15,938 nt of DNA from Blautia sp. (lineage in GTDB: Bacteria > Bacillota > Clostridia > Lachnospirales > Lachnospiraceae): NCBI GenBank assembly GCA_030841965.1, contig JAUUSJ010000097.1, forward strand, positions 1-15,938. The letters are read 5' to 3'. The notes under the pieces are model-generated. The model was not told the DNA's origin. It did no database searches and saw only the letters and a program-made list of their open reading frames with translations. Position 1 is the first letter of the stretch. The number at the start of each line of letters is the position of its first letter. Shown piece after piece: positions 12,012-15,938 of this stretch. A program made the position numbers and the translations under genes.

Positions 12012-12950
12012 TTATATCTCTGCAATCTTTTCAACTATTACATTCTCATAAATCTCATCTCGCACTTTAGGGTCAAAATTTCCTGTGCTATCGGAAACTG
12101 CATTTGCGGTGGCGACTGCCACTGCGTATTTTAGACATTCTTTTTTCTCGTACTTTCTCACCATACCAACTGCAAAAGCTGCCACCATCGAATCTCCACA
12201 TCCAACCGTATTTACGACTTCTACCTTCGGTGGTTTTCCTGTAAAAATGCCGTCTTCGCATACCAAAAGTGCTCCGTCCCCTCCAAGAGAGATGACAACA
12301 TTTTCAATTCCCATCTGATAAAGTCTCTTCGCTCCCTCGATTACATCATCCATTCCATGAATCTCCATTCTAAAGAGTGCTTCCATCTCATCTTTATTCG
12401 GCTTTACCATCGTAGGCTTTGCCTCTAGACCGAGCTTTAATGTCTCCCCGCTCGTATCGAGAATGACCTGTTTTCCCATCTTTTTTGCGAGTTCTATAAT
12501 ACGCTTATAGATATCCTTTCCAAGTCCTTTTGGGATGCTTCCAGAGATTGTAATTACTTCACTATCCTTCATAATCTCTGGAAATTTTTGTATGAAATTT
12601 TCTTCTTCTTCCTTGCTAATCTCACAGCCAGGCTCCAAGTATTCCGTGGAATTGTAGGCTGGGTCTAAGATATTAATACAGCTTCTCGTCTCTCCATTTA
12701 CTAGGATGAAGTTTTGCCGAATCTCGTCCTCCTCAAGCATTTTTTGTAAATACTTTCCATTAAATCCTCCGACAAGACCAGTCGCAAGAACATCTTCTTT
12801 GCAGAGCTTAATCACTCTCGCTACATTGATTCCCTTTCCTCCTGCCGTATTATGACAGCTTGCCACTCTCATAACCGTTCCGTTTTCTATTTTCTTTTCC
12901 ATATGATATGCCTTATCGATTGAGGCATTTAAAGTTACTGTTGTAATCAT
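12012..12950 (-). CDS. PfkB-family sugar-phosphate kinase (1-phosphofructokinase / tagatose-6-phosphate kinase type)
   Basis: A 312-residue ribokinase-fold kinase of the FruK/LacC branch. Substrate-side motifs are TLNASIDKAY (6-15) and NTAGGKGINVAR (34-45). KPNKDE (183-188) is the LacC/FruK motif. ATP-site and catalytic motifs are SLGGDGALLV (221-230) and NTVGCGDSMVAAF (247-259), with D253 as catalytic base. It would phosphorylate fructose-1-phosphate or tagatose-6-phosphate to the bisphosphate; next to a galactitol-type PTS the tagatose route is attractive but unproven, as no dehydrogenase or aldolase is in the window. The start is ATG 12950: GGAGGAG lies 8 bases ahead, whereas GTG 12968 lies upstream of that site. 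It is last in the EIIA-EIIC-kinase operon. Confidence 0.9.
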   Translation of the reverse strand: MITTVTLNASIDKAYHMEKKIENGTVMRVASCHNTAGGKGINVARVIKLCKEDVLATGLVGGFNGKYLQKMLEEDEIRQNFILVNGETRSCINILDPAYNSTEYLEPGCEISKEEEENFIQKFPEIMKDSEVITISGSIPKGLGKDIYKRIIELAKKMGKQVILDTSGETLKLGLEAKPTMVKPNKDEMEALFRMEIHGMDDVIEGAKRLYQMGIENVVISLGGDGALLVCEDGIFTGKPPKVEVVNTVGCGDSMVAAFAVGMVRKYEKKECLKYAVAVATANAVSDSTGNFDPKVRDEIYENVIVEKIAEI

Positions 12951-13023
12951 TATTTTCTCCTCCGTCACACCACAGAGTTTTCTACTCTCTTGCTATATCT
13001 ACTTTTGTCTATCGTGATATTGG

Positions 13024-13134
13024 GGTCAAAAAGCCTTTTGACCTCTTTAATGCCAGATTGCTCCACACAATATGTTCCCACATCTACGTTCCACTCCGGT
13101 CGGCGCTAAACGGGCGTCACTGGCGCCCAGCGCC
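13024..13134 (-). promoter_or_regulatory. Two hairpins between EIIC and kinase genes
   Basis: GGCGCT/AGCGCC (13102-13107 with 13129-13134) encloses GGGCG/CGCCC (13112-13116 with 13124-13128), a very stable GC-rich stem 14 bases after the EIIC stop. A second perfect 8-bp stem, GGTCAAAA/TTTTGACC, spans 13024-13043. Neither is followed by a clear T tract on the minus strand, so an RNA-stability or partial-attenuation role fits better than full termination. Confidence 0.65.
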
Positions 13135-13147
13135 TTCAAAAGAGCTA

Positions 13148-14533
13148 TTACATATCAAACTCATCCTCTGCCGCTGCAACCTCTGCTGCGGTCTTTTTAG
13201 AGTACATTACTGCAAATACCATACATACGATATAGATAATACCGATAACTGCCAATCCAGCTATATTTTCTCTCGTAAATAATTGTGTAAAAATATATGT
13301 GATTGGGCATCCACCCTGGTCCATAGCTGCCAATGTATCACCAGCTGCAACTGCTCCGACAGACTGTCCTAATTTTGTCGTCCATGGCACGGTCTGATTG
13401 GTAATCCAGATTGTCATTGCCATAATACAGGAACCGGAGATTAAAGTCCGAAATAGATTTCCCTTATGTACTGCGACTGCGATTGCGATAAAGAATCCGA
13501 TTGTTGCAAGGTCACCAAATGGAAGGATTCGATTTCCTGGCATAAGAATGGCGATTAATAATGTGATAGGTATAAATAAAATACCTGCTGTTACTACTTC
13601 TGGGTCACCGAGTAAGACTGCTGGGTCAAGTCCGATATAGAAATCTGCATCCTCCCCGAAATGATTATGCATGATTTCTTTCGCTCTCTCAGAGATTGGT
13701 AAAAGACCGTCCATGATACATTTGATTACCTTTGGCATAAGTACCATAACCGCTGCCATTTTAATACCGAGTGGAAGTGCCTGCTGTGGACCATATCCTG
13801 CCAAAAATCCGATAACAGAGCCAAGGATTGCACCGATAACAACTGGCTCACCTAAGACACCGATTTTTTCTTGAAGACCTTCTACAGAAAAATTAATTTT
13901 CTTAAGTCCAGGGATTTTGTCGATAATGGCATCTATCACACAGGCAATTGGCGCCATATAAGCGGATGTTCCGTGAGGTGATGTAATTCCATCTAATTCA
14001 AAATAATCTGCCAATAAAGGAGCCCAGAGGTCACCTAATTTAAAGGAGAAGATTGCATGTACTACTACACCGAGTAATCCAATCCATAAATTTCCAGTTA
14101 CTGCGTATGCGATAGCACCCGTGAATGCCATATGCCATACATTCCAAATATCAATATTGATTGTTTTTGTCGTCTTTGTCGCAAACATAATTAAGTTGAC
14201 TGCGATAGATAATGGGATGGCGATAGTTGCCACGACAGACCCCCATGTGACACCACTCATACCTGGCCAACCGACTTCTACGATAGAAAGAGATACGCCA
14301 AGTCTATCTGCCATCGCCTGCGCCGCAGGTCCCATATTTTCATTCATCATATCTACAATTAATCCCATTCCGACAAATCCTACACCAATCATAAGACCAG
14401 AACGGACTGCCTTTCCCACTTTTACACCGATAATAATCGCCAATATTGCGATAACGATAGGTAACATAACGGATGCTCCCATATCAATAATATAATTAAT
14501 AGCAAATGCCGCACCTTTTAGAAAACTACCCAT
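13148..14533 (-). CDS. PTS EIIC component, galactitol family
   Basis: A 461-residue, highly hydrophobic permease with about ten or more membrane spans, the sugar-translocating subunit of a phosphotransferase system. The start region INYIIDMGASVMLPIVIAIL, the repeated GVKVGKAVRSGLMIGVGFVGMGL, the loop motif LGEPVV (227-232) and LLGDPEVV (307-314) are typical of the galactitol (Gat) EIIC family, which also includes uncharacterised members for other polyols and pentitols. GGAGGAAAAATT gives a good ribosome site for ATG 14533. It follows the EIIA gene by 95 bases on the same strand. The matching EIIB subunit, normally a separate gene of about 95 codons, is absent from both flanking gaps. Confidence 0.93.
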   Translation of the reverse strand: MGSFLKGAAFAINYIIDMGASVMLPIVIAILAIIIGVKVGKAVRSGLMIGVGFVGMGLIVDMMNENMGPAAQAMADRLGVSLSIVEVGWPGMSGVTWGSVVATIAIPLSIAVNLIMFATKTTKTINIDIWNVWHMAFTGAIAYAVTGNLWIGLLGVVVHAIFSFKLGDLWAPLLADYFELDGITSPHGTSAYMAPIACVIDAIIDKIPGLKKINFSVEGLQEKIGVLGEPVVIGAILGSVIGFLAGYGPQQALPLGIKMAAVMVLMPKVIKCIMDGLLPISERAKEIMHNHFGEDADFYIGLDPAVLLGDPEVVTAGILFIPITLLIAILMPGNRILPFGDLATIGFFIAIAVAVHKGNLFRTLISGSCIMAMTIWITNQTVPWTTKLGQSVGAVAAGDTLAAMDQGGCPITYIFTQLFTRENIAGLAVIGIIYIVCMVFAVMYSKKTAAEVAAAEDEFDM

Positions 14534-14628
14534 AATTTTTCCTCCATTTTTATTCTAATTTGACTTTTCATCTGATTATGATTTCTCTGATGATTGTTAT
14601 TCCACTGACTTAGTTTCACTTAGCTTGA

Positions 14629-15090
14629 CTACTGATTTTCTTTTTCCTTGATAATCGCTATGATTTCCTCTGCATTTTTCGCAGCTATGATTTTATTGAC
14701 TACCTCAGCGTCTTGTAAGATTGCTAAAATAGCCTGCAGTAATTCTAAATGTCCCTTCTCATCCACGGCCAACATAAAAACTAACTGTGTCTGAACATAC
14801 TCATCATCCGTTCCCATCTCCACAAAGGTCACTGGCTCTTTTAATGTTCCAATTGCGATTGCCTTATCGTTAACATGGGCAACATCTGTATGCGGGATTG
14901 CCACTGCCCAAGCTCCCATATTGATTCCTGTTGGGTATTCTGTCTCTCTATCTTTTAATGCCTGTACATAGGATTGTTTGCAGTAGCCCTGTGCTACAAG
15001 CTCGCCTCCGATTATGTCAAAAACTTCATCGGTATTTTTGGCATCTAATCCGATAAATATTAGTTCTTTTTTTAACCTTTCCCAAACCAT
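14629..15090 (-). CDS. PTS EIIA component, fructose/mannitol-galactitol type
   Basis: A 153-residue cytosolic EIIA_2 domain. The phosphorylated histidine is H67 in WAVAIPHTDV, preceded by DRETEYPTGI (47-56), the usual family motif. The C-terminal half, LVFMLAVDEKGHLELLQAILAIL, fits the family fold. It receives phosphate from HPr and would pass it to an EIIB that is not encoded here. It resembles the EIIA domain at the end of the PRD regulator. AGGAGAAAGATAA precedes the ATG. It is the first gene of the operon, with a long AT-rich leader upstream. Confidence 0.93.
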   Translation of the reverse strand: MVWERLKKELIFIGLDAKNTDEVFDIIGGELVAQGYCKQSYVQALKDRETEYPTGINMGAWAVAIPHTDVAHVNDKAIAIGTLKEPVTFVEMGTDDEYVQTQLVFMLAVDEKGHLELLQAILAILQDAEVVNKIIAAKNAEEIIAIIKEKENQ

Positions 15091-15179
15091 TTATCTTTCT
15101 CCTTTTCTTTTTATTTTTTCTACTTCTATGAGCTTAGAAGATGTAAGCATTGAAATATAATTGGTTTCATTTTTACGAT

Positions 15180-15238
15180 ACAACATGTTGTTCTAGAGAG
15201 ATGATTTTGTTTTCTCTCTTGTTTATGTGTTTATTATA
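15180..15238 (-). promoter_or_regulatory. Candidate promoter and operator of the PTS operon
   Basis: A perfect -10 box TATAAT lies on the minus strand at 15233-15238. TTGACT upstream is about 22 bases away, too far for a normal -35, so activation may be needed. About 35-45 bases downstream of the expected start, ACAACATGTTGT (15180-15191) is a perfect 12-bp palindrome, a reasonable operator. EIIA starts at 15090. Confidence 0.42.
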
Positions 15239-15348
15239 TGATGGCTTGATGAGAAAAAAAAGTCAAAAGCTTTTCCCTATGTTTTGCAAAAATATAGATT
15301 GGTTTAAAATATTGCATAATTTTGTGAAAGATTTTAATGGTAATTAGA

Positions 15349-15575
15349 TCGGGAGACGCCCAAAAGAGTGAGGGATATATGCTCCTAAAACACGTTCGTT
15401 CCCACAGTTTTATCGTCGCGCGCCTATTTTTGCTGTCTTCCGCAAACTCGCACCTTCGGCGCTCAGACAGTGCTCACGACAGCAAAGCTAGCGCAACGAA
15501 AAACTGCTCCACTCTCTATCGTTTTTGGAGCATATATCCCTCACTCTTTTAGGCTGTGCTATGGAACCTATTAGT
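15349..15575 (-). repeat. Interspersed hairpin repeat, copy R4 (divergent)
   Basis: Arms 15358-15391 and 15521-15554 pair at about 32 of 34 positions plus a G-U, around a 129-bp core. The core is the most divergent copy, yet its stems persist. In R1 orientation: CAGTTTTTCGTTGCGC with a one-base-bulged partner; TTTGCTGTC with GACAGCAAA; and apical GCGCC-GAA-GGTGC. Internal-loop sequences CTCCACTCTCTATC and CACGTTCGTTCCCAC (as read on plus) are unchanged. It lies upstream of the PTS operon promoter. Confidence 0.92.
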
Positions 15576-15815
15576 TGGTAAGCTACAGCTTTCTTTCATC
15601 ATTTTTATTATATGATAACTAAAGTATTATATGTAATTTTTATACTAGCTAGATAATACTGCATTATCCTCATTTTAACTAAAGAATTAACTTTAATATT
15701 TCATAAGCAAAAATCTTTTGTTTATCATAATCCCATCCCATGTTCTTTAGGCAATGAGTAATTAAAAATACACAGCTTTTAACCAATTAAAAAATCGTAT
15801 TTATCAATTCATAGT
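15576..15815. other. Intergenic stretch without a convincing gene
   Basis: AT-rich, about 240 bases. A 20-codon minus-strand frame (15679-15741, starting MGWDYDKQKI) has a protein-like composition and may be a fragment of a lost gene, but I do not recognise it. AATACACAGC occurs at 15767 and again at 15824, inside the flank of R5; TTTTAACCAAT is also duplicated (15777 and about 15817), so the R5 flank seems partly duplicated. Confidence 0.45.
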
Positions 15816-15910
15816 TTTTAACCAATACACAGCGAAGAGAGCCAATCGATATATCCTCTGAAAACGATAGAGAGTGGAGCGGCTTTTCGATATACTTAGC
15901 TTTGCCGCTC
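15816..15910 (+). repeat. Interspersed hairpin repeat, copy R5 (truncated core)
   Basis: Conserved flank AACCAATACACAGC and a 34-bp left arm (15832-15865) are followed by 45 bp of core up to TTTGCCGCTC. After 15910 the sequence no longer matches. The expected apical stem and right half are missing within the 28 bases left in the window, so the copy is deleted, rearranged or interrupted here. Confidence 0.82.
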
Positions 15911-15938
15911 AATGTCATTTAGTTAGTGGTAAGTATAT

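Noticed and set aside
15142..15155. Catabolite-repression (cre) site upstream of EIIA
   Set aside because: TGTAAGCATTGAAA lacks the central CG and matches only about 11 of 14 consensus positions.
15679..15741. 20-codon minus-strand frame starting MGWDYDKQKI
   Set aside because: Too short and without a ribosome site; possibly a gene fragment but no family is recognisable.

Overview
The window looks like a chromosomal stretch from a low-GC Gram-positive anaerobe, most likely a Clostridia/Lachnospiraceae-type gut bacterium. This rests on AT-rich codon use, strong AGGAGG ribosome sites, a purine riboswitch, a PRD-type PTS regulator and a Bce/MacB-like exporter with its own two-component system. 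No rRNA, tRNA, CRISPR array or intact transposase is visible.

Layout. 1-1700: an HD-domain nucleotide phosphohydrolase (minus strand) whose 3' end has been tandemly copied downstream. Upstream of it lie a structured RNA resembling an IS200/IS605-superfamily (TnpB/IscB) guide RNA with no protein gene, and a purine riboswitch whose own reading frame is cut by that element after three codons. 1766-3392: a Cof-type HAD phosphatase and a small nitroreductase, each with its own promoter (plus strand). 3757-9154: a minus-strand block of response regulator, histidine kinase, a strong terminator, a multi-hairpin intergenic block, then ABC ATPase and an FtsX-type permease; together these look like a sensed exporter or antimicrobial-peptide detoxification module. 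9184-15090: a galactitol-family PTS region on the minus strand (EIIA, EIIC, PfkB-type sugar-phosphate kinase, then the PRD/EIIB/EIIA regulator). An internally deleted RelB/DinJ antitoxin remnant sits on the plus strand between kinase and regulator. No stand-alone EIIB gene is present, although this PTS family normally has one. The regulator ends only 29 bases before the response regulator begins, so the sugar and exporter regions may be transcriptionally linked.

The most striking feature is an interspersed repeat, called R0 to R5 here. It occurs six times in 16 kb, only between genes and in both orientations. Each complete copy is a 128-129 bp core between two 34-bp inverted arms. The arm sequence differs strongly from copy to copy, yet within a copy the two arms are perfectly or almost perfectly complementary. 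Three inner stems covary the same way, while internal-loop sequences are conserved. This points to a conserved RNA or DNA fold, or to a hairpin-copying process that keeps repairing the palindrome. I cannot match it to a named family. Several copies sit beside small tandem duplications that include their flank.
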